64,000 nt of DNA from Patagioenas fasciata (lineage: Eukaryota; Chordata; Aves; Columbiformes; Columbidae), in the NCBI RefSeq assembly GCF_037038585.1, contig NC_092525.1, positions 30,840,367 through 30,904,366 of the forward strand, written 5' to 3'. The notes beneath the pieces are model-generated. The model was not told the DNA's origin. It did no database searches and saw nothing but the letters and a program-made list of their open reading frames with translations. Position 1 is the first letter of the stretch; the number at the start of each line of letters is the position of its first letter. Positions 38,454 to 49,976 of the stretch are shown here, in pieces. Made by a program: the position numbers and the translations under genes.

Positions 38454-38530
38454 AATATCTTTTATGAGACCAACTATTAGAGTTGGGGGAAAAACACACA
38501 AGCAAATAAGCCATTATTTAGGTCTGAAAC
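38454..38530 (+). repeat. Degenerate Penelope-like terminal-repeat fragment
   Basis: The order aatatcttttatgagacc, caact, five bases, agttgg, an A-rich spacer, caagc and aggtctgaaa follows a widespread amniote repeat that reads ATCTTTTATTAGACCAACT, then AGTTGG, then CAAGC, then CTTCTTCAGGTCTGG. I associate that repeat with Penelope-like elements, whose termini can carry hammerhead-type ribozyme motifs. The ccaact/agttgg arms (38470-38475 and 38481-38486) still form a perfect hairpin. The segment between CAAGC and AGGTCTG, where the ribozyme-like core would be, is scrambled, so no activity is expected. It explains the 116-codon frame at 38338-38688 as spurious. The family name is from memory. 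Confidence 0.45.
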
Positions 38531-41500
38531 AGAGGATACAAACTGCAGTAAAATCATGTTGGGAAGATATACTCTGGGATGAAGTTATTATATTATCAAT
38601 TAGGCAATGTGAGAGGAAAGGACAGCTAGCACCTCTGGAGCAGCAGCCCCAGCACAGGGAGCCATGCAGAGGCCACTCGCTCCAATGAGAAAGCAATGAG
38701 AGAAACAAAGGTAGTTGGACAGGAGGGAAAAGTTACCAGGAAGGAAATGAAAATTACAGAATGTAATAAACCCTCTCTCTTGGGTCCCTGATCAGTAGTA
38801 CCTCCTAGAATGAGGAATTTTCATTTGCAAGTTTTTTCTTCAGTTTGATTTGTAAATCTGCTTTGAAAATCAGAATGTCAGAACAGATAGTTTTTCTGGG
38901 AAAAAAAAAATGTTGATCCTATTATAATGGTGTTTCTGTACCTCCTTGATTGCATGAAGGAATTAATAATTAATTTTGCTGTATAGGGTTTATTGAGTCT
39001 CACTCATACCATTTTCACAGATCCATCTGGTGCACTGGGCGAAGCCTACCACAGTACTGGTACCTGTGTGCAGCATGCCCATGCTGTGCAAAAACAAACT
39101 GGACTACAAAACCACCACACAGTACCACTACATAAATTGAAATTGGGTGCTTATCGCAAAAATCTAAAAATAATTAAGAGAAAACTTCTCTTTTATTCAG
39201 TTTAGCATTCATTTATTGAATCAGTAAAAAATAGTCTACTTATTATTTGAAGATAAGCTTTCTTGGGTTTTCTGCTATGCCTAATACATTCAAAATCATT
39301 GTAGACATCATCATACAGAAGTCCAAAAGATCTTTTAGTCTTTAATCTTGTTTATGGAAGATTAATGTCCCATTTTACTCTCCTTCAGTCCAAAGCAGAA
39401 ATACACTCCTTTCCATTTCTAAGCTGAAAGAGCCCAGAACACCTTTGTGAATGTGAAGTAATTGCTAAAATACTAAGCATCTCAGCAGATCACACCTACC
39501 CTGGCTACCAGCTTTCTGCACCTCAACTGCTGGAGGAAGAAGAATAATTTTTGGAAACACATAGAGCAGGAAAGAAAATTATTATCTTGGATTACAGAAA
39601 CTTTACCAAGTCTAGGCTAAGGTAAGGTCTCAAACTTGTTTTGTTTGATCTGGTGGACATTAAATGCCACCTTTCTGCTGACCCCAGCAATTCCAGCTCA
39701 GACCTGTCACCTCATTAAGAGAGTTACAGCATTTCCATGCATTCAGCTGCTATAGGTAGAGTTGTTCATAACGAATGACCACTACCTGCACCCAGCTCCC
39801 TTAGCTATTAGACACATTCAAAGAGAATTACAGATGGCATTTATTAAAACAGCTAACAAGGACAACAAAGAAAGCATAACATCAAGGCAGAGCACACTGT
39901 ACCAGAAATATTTTCCACTCTGCTAACATGCATCTGGTTCACAGACAGCAAATTATTAGTCTGATACACCTGAACTGACACTCCCACTTGTTTGAATTTC
40001 TCCTCTAATTGTAAGGAGTTGCTCGGTTCAATGTGCCCTCTCCAGCTGCTCCCCGAGAGCCTCTTTCAGTGAGAGCTGTCTCCTGTCACAGCAGCACCGA
40101 GGGTGCTGGTGCTTCTCAGACCTGACCAGGCTCTGGCATGAAGACAGTCAGGGCACTAGTTCCTCTGTTCTCCACTTTCTTAATTGCTTAAGGCCAAATC
40201 ACCTCCGCCCATCAAAAGACTTTAAAGGGAACGTTATCAAAGGTCTAAAATCCGGCTGTATTTTGGTTGTCATTATTTACCCTTCTCTGAAACACAACAT
40301 TTTCCTTGGCAGGTGATCGGCATCACCTCCCACATTCTACCCTAGATGCACCTAATTAAACCACAGTGAAATTCAGATAATTAGCAACCTTTTCTAACAC
40401 GGCAGGTTACTTATTCTAAACCTTTTTCCAGATGAAAAGGTATTTAAGACATCTTTCATAATCTATTTTCTATGCTCTCAAAATTATTTTCTGTTCTACT
40501 AAGAAAAAAAAAACAACACACCCAAAACAAAGAAAAAATCATATAGCACCAATGTTTGTTAGTATTTGAATTGTTTGACCATATAAATACTGCAAACAGT
40601 ACATTCAATCTCTTTAGCAAAGGTAGTCCCTCAGATTATAATGATACGATATTTTTATTCCATTTCAATAACGAAAGTAGATTTGTAAGACTAATTTAAT
40701 GCCTGTATACCTTTAGTGGATGATCTTTTAAACTTCCAGCAATGTGTTACATTATCAATGTTTGGCATGCACTGAATTATCTAATACTTACACACAGATA
40801 TTTCTGTAAAAGGAGATTTGTTCATATTTAGTATTAATATAGAGATGACATAATTACTGAGATGAAAGCATGCTTGTTGCATAGGTAATACCACACATCC
40901 ACCAAATCCTTTCCTTGCTCTGCTGGCTGAAACCTCTACCCGCACACAGTAAGAGGACTGCCACACCTGCCCTCTCGCTCCAAAATATTGATGTCATTGT
41001 TCAAAACAGCAGCCAAACAGAACACAAAAACCTCCATTCCCTTTCTCTCCTGGCTTGCAGCCACAGCTGACCCCGCCATCCCTTCCTATCTCTCTCTGCC
41101 ATGTTCAGCAGGGCTGCTGAAAAGGCTGCAAGCAGGGCAGGGTTGCCAAAGCTGCTGTGTTGAGGGACCACAGCTGACCCTCGCTCATTACACTGCAATT
41201 CATCTGGGAATTGGGGGGCACAGTCACCGCTTTTGCCCTCTGCTGCCTACAGCCTTTGAGCACCCCTAATTACTATTAGTCATCTGTTCTCCCCCCTTTT
41301 TCCTCCCCTACACACCTCTAATCACAGTTCTCCTGCATCAAGCTGAGAGCTCTGCAGGGGTTAACCCTGAAAAATTTTACAGTAAAGGCAGCATTTATTG
41401 TAGTGGCAATTACAGAAAGAGAAAAAGCAATTTAGTCTTTTATGTGGCTCACAGTTTCATTAATGCCATACACTTTTAGCCGACTTGAGTTGTTATGCAT

Positions 41501-42175
41501 TAACTCAAAAAGGCATGGCACACAAACACTGCTAAAATCAAAAACAACATAAGGCAGGACAAACTTTAACTCCTCAAATACAGGCTTAATTCCCCAAATA
41601 CCAATAATGTTTTTACATAACAGCTTTATTAGTGCCCTCACCTTCAGGCCAAAGTCACTATGAAGTAAACTGCTCAAACAAGGCTGCAGAAAAAAGAAAT
41701 AATTTTTTCAACAACCTGCAAAGAATCCTTTCTCCTCTTGTGGTGTACCGGGGAACTCTGCTCCCAGCACTTGCTGCACCTGTAACATGTGACAAGAGGA
41801 ATTCAGATAAAAGGCAACGCACTGTGGCAGCAGCAGTTCCCTGGCAGTGTAAATCTTTCAGTGCTACCTACACAGCCCATGCTTCCCCTCTGTTGGCAGC
41901 AATGACCAGGAGAGCAACAGACTCCGGCATTTCTCAGGCATCTGCTACGTTTCTGCATATTGGCCTCCTTCTTCCCAGCTTTCTTGTAAGGAATTTCTTT
42001 AGCCACAGAAAGAAAAATATGAAAACCCCACAGTCCGCAGCCTTTCTGGAGCATCCTACACTGACAGCCCTTGGAGACTCACCGGCCTAACATTGTCTAA
42101 GTGTAACACTACTTTTGCTGAACACTAAGACCTGTTATGGAAGGCTAAGAAGTGACTGTGAGGCTTCCTGATCAC
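38531..42175. other. Non-coding segment
   Basis: AT-rich with GC-richer patches at 40040-40140 and 41040-41270. The 152-codon frame at 41632-42090 opens at a GTG and matches no family I know. A 10-A run lies at about 40503-40512. No repeat is recognised. Confidence 0.6.
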
Positions 42176-42352
42176 AGTAGCTTCACAAAGCTACTAATGG
42201 TGTCTCGAGACAGCTGGTACTTACCACCAGTAGGCAAGAAGCATGCTGGTGACATCTTCCATGTGCCTTGGTGACCAGTTGCTGAACCAGCTGAGCAGCA
42301 ACAAGGACTCCCATTGATAATGGGAGTTACCAACCACCATACCTGGTGGTTG
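42176..42352. repeat. Row of short perfect hairpins, including a piece of the ancient foldback repeat
   Basis: Successive perfect palindromes occur within 177 bases: agtagctt/aagctact (42176-42195, four-base loop), tgtctcgagaca (42201-42212, no loop), agcatgct (42240-42247), gttgctg/cagcaac (42278-42302), actcccatt/aatgggagt (42307-42327, three-base loop) and caaccacca/tggtggttg (42331-42352, four-base loop). Part of it, gctgagcagcaac followed by actcccattga and the complementary aatgggagt, matches the centre of the foldback family called at 4105-4234. The others are not explained by that family. On RNA the last stem extends further through wobble pairs. Confidence 0.55.
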
Positions 42353-43376
42353 ATGGTGCTCTAATCTGTTCAGAAGTAGACTTCCATAATCTTGGTTTCT
42401 GCTGACATTCTGCAGCATTGTATGCCTCCAGCACTATCTTACCCATTGGTCATTACCATTTGTCTGGCATGAAAAATGTATTTCCCTCAAAGAAAACTGT
42501 TCCAAAGACAGGCCAGAAAAAGGTCTGGTTAGTGTTTCCTTTTCCCTTCCTTCCCATCAGGTATGGGTCGACACACTCCACACAAGTTGAGAGATGCTTG
42601 TGGCATTCTGCTGATATTATAACCATATTAGGCAAAGTTCCTCCAAAACAATTATCATTTTATCTTTGACCTGCAAAAAAGGACAGAGGATAGACTGAAT
42701 CACAGGAATTCTTTTTGTTGAGGCTCAGCCCCAAAACCTCAGAATCTTGAGTTGTGTGTGATGAGTTACTGGCATTGCAGTGCTCAGCATGTGAGCAGAT
42801 ACCAAGCCTCAGTAGGCTTTCTAAATATTTCTTGGCAGTGCAGTCACAAAGAATTAATTTTCTTATCCTGTGGGATCAGGGTGTATATGAACAACTTAAA
42901 AAGTGGTTCTCACCTGTCACTTAACAGGGTTACATAATACCCATATCAGACTAAGGGCATGACTACATGACTATGCTTTAAATAAAGCCTGTACCATATG
43001 TACATGTCTATTTTTTTTTCCTACAAAAGATCATTCATAGAAGTTAAGATAAACCAGCTAAACCCATGATGACAATGCATGTAAGTTAAAATGCATTAAA
43101 TTCGTGCATGAATATTCTCACTGAGAGGTGAAGTGGTCTGACTTCACTGTAAAAGAGGATTAAGCCACCATGAACTAAGGCTATTTTCCTTTTGAATTAG
43201 ATCATCCACAGAGGAGCTTACAGCACTCTGGCTTTAGTGCACACACTTCACACGTTTCCTTCATTTTCCTGAATTTTCCTACAACTGGAACAAGCCTTGG
43301 TTAAAAAAAAAATCTCCCCTACTGTACTTCTGGCTGATATTAAATCACATTACCAGTACACTTGGTTTACAAATGT
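42353..43376. other. Non-coding AT-rich segment
   Basis: No gene, repeat or islet is recognised. There is a short T run near 43010-43019 and an A run near 43302-43310. Confidence 0.65.
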
Positions 43377-43412
43377 CTTGTAAGAAAAAACAGCTAAAGC
43401 TGTTTTTGCAAG
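43377..43412. other. Perfect 10-bp hairpin with tight loop
   Basis: Arms aaaaacagct (43386-43395) and agctgttttt (43398-43407) are separated by two bases, and cttg/caag (43377-43380 and 43409-43412) adds an outer stem. The stem-then-T-run form resembles a bacterial terminator only superficially; this is vertebrate DNA. Confidence 0.5.
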
Positions 43413-46400
43413 TAGCAGAAAGGGAGCCACCCCTTTGCACTGCAGAGGAAACCAGCAGCAGGCACAGAGCCTGGGACACCAGCAGCGTCACCCACTTCAG
43501 CGCTCACACTAAGCTGTTGCTAATCTTGAAAAGCAAACAAAGAAACGAAACTTGAATTCTTTGTCACATCCCAACTGAAAACATCTCCTTATACACAAAA
43601 AGACAGACAAACACTGCAGTCTTATGAGACAAGGTTGTGACGGAAACCATCTGGCAACTGTGTCCACTTGAAGCCTGAGCTGGGCAGACACAGCCCTGGG
43701 GTAGCCTTTGTGACTGAACAGAGGACACATGTCTAGAGGTTAAATAAGATGCGCTCAGAAATTTACCCATCCCAGGCTCAAGGACGAAATGCTAACTAAT
43801 AAACAAGGAAGAGCAAACACTTTCCTCATCTGATACTGACTTGATTGTTAGTTTATCCCAATGATAAATTTAACACTTGACTAAAGGAAATTGATAAAAT
43901 TCATGTTCTGGAGTATTGTCAAGTAATTAAGATGAGGCAAACAAAAATGCAAAGAAAATAGAGCAAAAACATATTAAACAAATATTTCTTTTGATCGCTA
44001 AAAAGCAGTTTGCCTTCAGATGCATCAGGGAACAGAGAGTACCAACTATGATACAAAACAAAAAAAAAAAGTAGTAACTCCTTTTTTAGATATTGTCTTC
44101 ATCCAGTTTTTTGCACAGCAGATGTAGGCATATATCTGTAATACATACTTTGTGCTAACCTATCTATCACTATTCCCTACAGGTCTGAGCTTGTAATATT
44201 GACATTGAAAAAGTTTGAGACATCTAGAGTAGACAGATGTTGAGCTTCTGTGCTTCATTTTTTATTATTTCTTTGTTATCCGTCGACCTTCCCCAAAAGA
44301 ACGAGAAAGGATTTGCCTGCCCAAACCAGACAGTAGCTGCCAGGCCCACTGCTGGCCCCACACCTGCAACCCAGATGTGGCTGCGGCAGCGGCTCCAAGC
44401 GCCCAGTGCAGAGGCAGCAGCTCTGCTGTCAGCCGGGAACTCTGGAAACGGCTGCTGCTCTGACCCCCAGCAGCGTACGATTGCCTCCTTCATGCATCTC
44501 CAAACAAGCCATGCCAAATCTATGTAGGCTAGACTTCTACACCACTTCACCAATGAAAACTTGGGATAGTTTCTCTGATCTCTGTAATGATACGGTGATA
44601 CACATCAGGTTGAATAAGAGCCAGGCCTGAGAAGAGAGTCTGGCACAACTTCAGCAAAAATAATTAAACTGGAAGCAAAAGACCGCATATTGTTCATAAA
44701 CTAGGGAACATGCTACACTCAGATGTGCTAGCAGAATGTTTTAAAACCACTCAGTCATCCCCTTCAAGAAAACAGTAGATTCAGATCATTTTTCTTACAG
44801 GTCTCTTCTTCATCAACGCACAAGCCACTCCAGAAAGAGCACCCCTACAACTCCCACAAATATAAGACCTTTTATACTAGCTTGTAACAAAGACTTTTAC
44901 TTGCCTTTTACACCTAACATGCCGGAATTACATTTTGCACTATATTGTGTTAAATCATTACTTTCTTATCTATAACTCAAATATTTATTTAATCACTAGC
45001 TGAAATATTCCCTGTGCAAGGTGTTTGGAGAGCAAACTCTGTTGACCTGAAACTCAAAGCCCTGCTACCTTGTGCCTCTAACTGACCTGGCTTGAAATCT
45101 CCTTCCATGCCAACAAACCTCCTCCAGATCCCACCACTCTGCAGCCAGGTATCCCAAGGGATGGTGCAAGAGCTCTGTCTGTAAGGGGATCGCTTCTTCT
45201 ACAGGCTGTCCCCTGCTGCTGGAGACACCGCAAGCTGCAAAGATTCCCAGCCCCTCGATCCATCTCTTTGGCTGTTTGCTGGGATACACTACCAGTGGGG
45301 CCTGAGATGAGACCAAGCTGGGATGTTCAGCCTGAACCTCCAAACGCACCTGTGCCAGGTACTTCTGTCTGGCACAGCTTGAATCTTCTGCATCGCAGAG
45401 AAACATCACTTGAGGGCACATGTGACTGCAAGGGACCAGTCATTCAATGCCTATTCCTCCTGCAAAACCTTCTTCAGCATCTGCACTCCTCTATAAGTAT
45501 CTGAATGATGTTCAATCTACCTCTAACATGAGTTGCCTAAGTATATTTGCATGTATATTGTAAGCATTATACTAAATGAGATGGGAATGCCTGTGTAATC
45601 ATACCATGACTTTCCCTTAGGGAAACCTGGTAAAATTATGTTCCATTACATTTGTAAAATACTACCCATTAAAAGCAGGAATAAAACCTTTATGCTCATG
45701 TGAAACAAAGCAGAAAAGATTTCCCACCCTTTAACTTGTATCTATTTTGATAGAAAAGAAGCATTTTCCAGGCAAGCAGGGATTCTGAATTTGACTTCAG
45801 TTACATGTGCTTTTGACTTTGATTGCTTGACAGTTAAGTCTCTTTCCAAAATTCTCTTTTTTCTTAATTTAAGAAACAACACAGAACAAAAACAGTTCAT
45901 CTGCCTTGAAGAGGACAGACAGCAGCTTCAGAAAAATATTTCTTGGTGATTTTTTTCCTATTTATTATTGTCCATGCCATGAAAGCAAAAAAACTGTTTC
46001 TACTGTACTCTTCGGTGTCCTTTACTTCTGCTGCTGCTGAATTCATGATTTAATTCCTTGATGCTCTGGCAAACTTTCAAGTATGTCATGGGAGAATTTT
46101 AAAAATGAAGCATTCATTTAGAAGTCATAGAGTGGTGATATATATACAGAGCTTCAATTTAAACCATTATTGCATACCATCCTTTTCCTTTATAATAATC
46201 CATTAAATGCTTTCAAGTAGGGAGAAGGAATAGCAACCTGTAGATCTGAATGGAGCCCAGATGACCTATAAAATACACCCTGCCTCACTGCCTGACTAGT
46301 TCCAGCTCTCATCTCTAATGGTTGCTATTGTTATTCTACCATCCAGACAACCACACACATCAATTATACATTCTTCTGGGTCACGAATCCATTTACATTT

Positions 46401-47881
46401 TTGTCTTAATGTATGATGCTTTTTCCTCAACCCATGAACAAAGTTGAAGGTCTCAATATTAAAAAAAATATTGCTTTTTCTTAAACTGTGTTGATAATTG
46501 GAAAACAGCTCCATGAAAATCAGAAGATACAGCTTTCTGAACTATTTAGAAGTGTGTGTTTAGACCTTATGTTGTCTCTTTATTATGCCAAGTATATTAG
46601 AGGCAGTACTTTGTGGTGCGGGTGAAGGTTTTTTCTTCGGTTATATTGGTGCTTGGCAGCACAGCAATAATTGAATGTCCTTTACCTTCTCTATTTTTTG
46701 ACACTTACAACCCAGTCATCTTAATTGGACTTTCCTTAGCATAAAACTGGCTGGCTCAGAAAAAAACTTTTCTGTGGAAAAAATAATAATAAAATAAAAA
46801 TTTACACTATGGACTATCTCTGGGACTTTTTTTAAGAGTCTTTGACCTATGTTTGCCTTTTTTAAATGATCTTGATGACAAAAAATTGAGATAATTCTGT
46901 CTGAAGTAAGTCTAAGCACTCCAAATTATATTTTTTGCAGATACTATTCTCATAAACAAAGCGCTCATTACTACATTTCCAAAGCAGTGAACTCCGTTCA
47001 CTTTTCTGTTTGACAAAATAAGTTAAATACTTCGGGGAAAGTAACACATTACTTCCAAGGGACTCTCACACATCACGTATATCCTGAAAACATTCTGTGG
47101 TTGAAAAGTTAAAGTGGAGATTTTAAAGGGTAAAACTTCTGAAGCCTCCCAGCAGGACACGATGCCCAGACCTCAGCTTTGCCAAGCCGCAGGGGTTCAT
47201 GACGCCTGGCAGCAGCACCTCACCGCTGCTCCCGGGGCTGGAGGAACACACCCAGCCCAGGGTCGCCCAGAGAGGCCCAGACAACCTGTCCCAAGGAGGC
47301 TGCTTCCATCCACAGGATGCCTACACCACAGATTCCACCTGAACAAACCAACAAAAGGTTCCAGACCAAGTCAGGGGAACAACCCCCCAGAGCAAAACTC
47401 TAATTTTCATCATTTGCAAGCTCTATTCTCAGCAGCCTTCCCAGTACAGAGGCAGTTTTGTTGACTACAAGATTAGGCTTCTCTCCTACAAGCATGTACA
47501 GTACTTCAGCAAAATCATGTATATTTAAGTGATGCAAACTGACCTACTGAAAACAGGTATTTGAGACAGTCAGTGAATCTTGTAGCTGACTAAGTAACAT
47601 TGCAACTAAAAGTACAGTGAAAACATCCATTCACTGGCAGACACGCACCTGCCAAACTCTAAGAAATCCACAGAGGACTACAGATAACCAAAAACTGCTT
47701 ACACACATTAATGTTCACGTTCATACAAATACATATTCAAATGCACACCAGTAGACACAAACCTGAACAGAGTACTGTGGCTTTTCTTCCACTGTTTCTT
47801 CCATCCATAGACATCTTACTCAGGATGCTGATGTAATCAGAGGCTTGTGCACACCCGTCAGGGCAGGCTCTGCTCTGGGGC
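43413..47881. other. Non-coding segment with GC-rich patches
   Basis: GC-richer patches at 44300-44500, 45060-45440 and 47160-47330 create frames of 60-118 codons with overlapping frames on the other strand, none recognisable. A 7-bp hairpin caatatt/aatattg lies at 46454-46473, and an octamer word in reverse orientation at 45545-45552. No gene is supported. Confidence 0.6.
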
Positions 47882-47920
47882 CCTGTGGTGCAGAGTCCTG
47901 TGGTGCAGAGTCCTGGTGCA
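47882..47920 (+). repeat. Minisatellite-like 15-base unit, 2.6 copies
   Basis: The unit cctgtggtgcagagt occurs at 47882-47896 and 47897-47911 without mismatch. A shortened third copy follows (47912-47920). Confidence 0.8.
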
Positions 47921-49581
47921 CCTTCCTCCTATGCCCAGTCCCTGCTGCCACTCTCCTTAGGCAGATCCTGTGCATAATTGCCACGCACAAAGTAGCTCTT
48001 GCCTTCACAGACCCATGACCAGTGGCGTGGCATTATCAGGTACATGCTTAAAAAAATAACATATTTTCATGTTCTCTCCTTCCTGGAGGTTGCGGGGATG
48101 GCGAGGGAATAATTTCTGAAGTTGGCATAGAAAACCCTGTCTCTTTCAAGTTAACATAGGCATGGGATGCATTATCTTAACTCACTTGTCTTATCTGCCT
48201 GTCTCCTCCTTCCCCAATCGGATCAAAGTAGCCACATCTCTCTAAGGACACCGATCTACAGAGTCTGCGAACGGTTTCATGCCATGTATGAACTTGAACA
48301 GTTTTCAGCACAATCCAGTGCTCAGTACTCAGCAGAGAGGGTGGCACCAGAGCCAATTTCAGGCACATCATTACCACATTAATTCCCAGTCTCCCACCAC
48401 CTGCACCCAGTGTGTGCCTTCACTCACCACTCATCAAGCACATTTTTAAAGAAAACTTTGTTTTTATCCACGTAAGGACAGAAGCAGCCTTACAAGAGAG
48501 CTGAAGTGGGATGAGCAGCCATAGCTCTGCTCTCCTACATGTCACCTGATCACCAGTTTCGGGCCATTAAAGCAGCCAGTGGGAAATGTTTAGCTGAATC
48601 CTATTCAAATCTATGAAAACAGAGGGACAAATATTAACACTGAGGTTTCTGGTTGGGTGGTTGGTTTGTTTGTTTGCAGAAGCAAGGGGGTGTGTTAGGT
48701 TTAACTTTAAGCCTATATAAATGCAAATATTTTTTCTGTAGATATAATTTCATAAGGCAAAACTACCCACAATCTTTAGCAGTGAAATTCAAGTGGCAAC
48801 TGTGACAAGCAAAGAAAAATGAATGCAGTTAACTTCAGCCATCCCTGCTCATCTGAAAGCTTGTGTCAGTTGCTAAATAAGCTTTTCATTTTCCTATTCA
48901 GTCTGCTGATCTTCGTTGATTTACAGCATGAATGAGCATGGCACATTGCAACTTGTAGAGTATATTTTTCCTAAATAATAAAACATTTATTGCAGACCCA
49001 TCAAGCCTGCTAGTAGCTTTGAATTATTATTGCAATGAAGTGCCATGTTAACAGCTCATTTACATTGTTGCAGAAGACCCTGCATTAACACTATATGTAA
49101 TTTAATCCCATTCAAGTGAGATGGCTCCCCAAAATATAACTAGAGTTGATTGTAAGTTACAGCTTGATGCTGTTTTTCTAATCAACTCTTTCCCAAGACG
49201 GGGCTGCATTCATCAAATCCATCCCACCCCTCACCTTCCACGGCATGCCAAAGGCAGCTGAGCAAACTGTTTCCACACAACCTTCTTCTCAGCAAATCCC
49301 AACCTCAGGTCCTTCCTCTGGTGAAACAAGAAAATATATTTAGTGGAGAGCTGCAAAGATCTTGTTGCTTTAGAGAGGAAAGAATTTGCTGGGCAGAGAG
49401 TGAGTTCAGTATTTTGTCGGCTGTTTGAGGGGTCTAACATACAGCCTCAGCGTTGGCCTGGGGTGGATGACAGCCACTCAGCCAAGGAGGCACAAGAAGC
49501 ACAAGCTGCCTGCAGAAGCATTGGGGCTTGGGCTCAGGGGTTTTGGGAGCTGCCATGCTTGGAAGGAGCCCCCAACAGCAG
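47921..49581. other. Non-coding segment, part enhancer-like
   Basis: A G/T-rich tract (GGTT and GTTT units) is at 48651-48676 and an octamer ATGCAAAT at 48721-48728. From 48830 to 49140 the DNA is AT-rich, non-repetitive and dense in ATTA/TAAT words, a candidate conserved non-coding element. A GC-richer patch begins at 49440. No gene is recognised. Confidence 0.5.
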
Positions 49582-49600
49582 GGCAGTGCCTAGCACTGCC
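49582..49600. other. Perfect 8-bp hairpin
   Basis: ggcagtgc and gcactgcc are separated by three bases (cta). The hairpin lies in a GC-rich patch with no recognised gene. Confidence 0.6.
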
Positions 49601-49696
49601 ACACACCCCTGCTGCACAGACCCGGAGAGAAGGGGAATATCACAGGAAGAGGTTTCTGCTGGAGCACTCGTGTTTTGAGTAGCAAAATAACAAAAC

Positions 49697-49720
49697 CAAC
49701 AACAGTAATAATAATAATGT
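49697..49720 (+). repeat. Short AAC/AAT simple-sequence tract
   Basis: An AAC-type unit followed by four AAT-type units gives a low-complexity tract. It may be part of the doubtful reverse LTR remnant discussed in the findings. Confidence 0.6.
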
Positions 49721-49917
49721 ACAAATGAGGGGAAAAAAGAAAAATCCCACAGAAAACGTAATTCTCCAAGTGCAAATCAGAAGTTATCCTGTTCTTGCAC
49801 ATCTTCCTAAAATTCATTGGATGGTACTGCAAAACCTGTGATAATGAACCATAACTAAAAACAGATCTTGAAAACTTTCCTTCTTGTAAAGTGAGATTAA
49901 CTACATGGATTTTAAAG

Positions 49918-49925
<8 letters not shown>

Positions 49926-49970
<45 letters not shown>
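49926..49970. repeat. (AT)n microsatellite, 45 bases
   Basis: An uninterrupted alternation of A and T of about 22 units follows a short imperfect lead-in. On the minus strand it produces an artefactual poly-(Tyr-Ile) start to a 127-codon frame, which is not a gene. Such tracts are self-complementary and usually variable in length. Confidence 0.95.

Positions 49971-49976
<6 letters not shown>

Noticed and set aside
38338-38688. 116-codon plus-strand frame
   Set aside because: It reads through the Penelope-like fragment, and its composition is not coding-like.
41632-42090. 152-codon plus-strand frame
   Set aside because: It opens at GTG rather than ATG, has no recognisable domain and no splice or promoter context.
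43386-43407. Rho-independent terminator shape
   Set aside because: The window is vertebrate DNA, so the hairpin plus T-run is coincidental.
49590-49973. 127-codon minus-strand frame starting with a Tyr-Ile run
   Set aside because: Its start is the (AT)n microsatellite translated, and the rest has no recognisable features.
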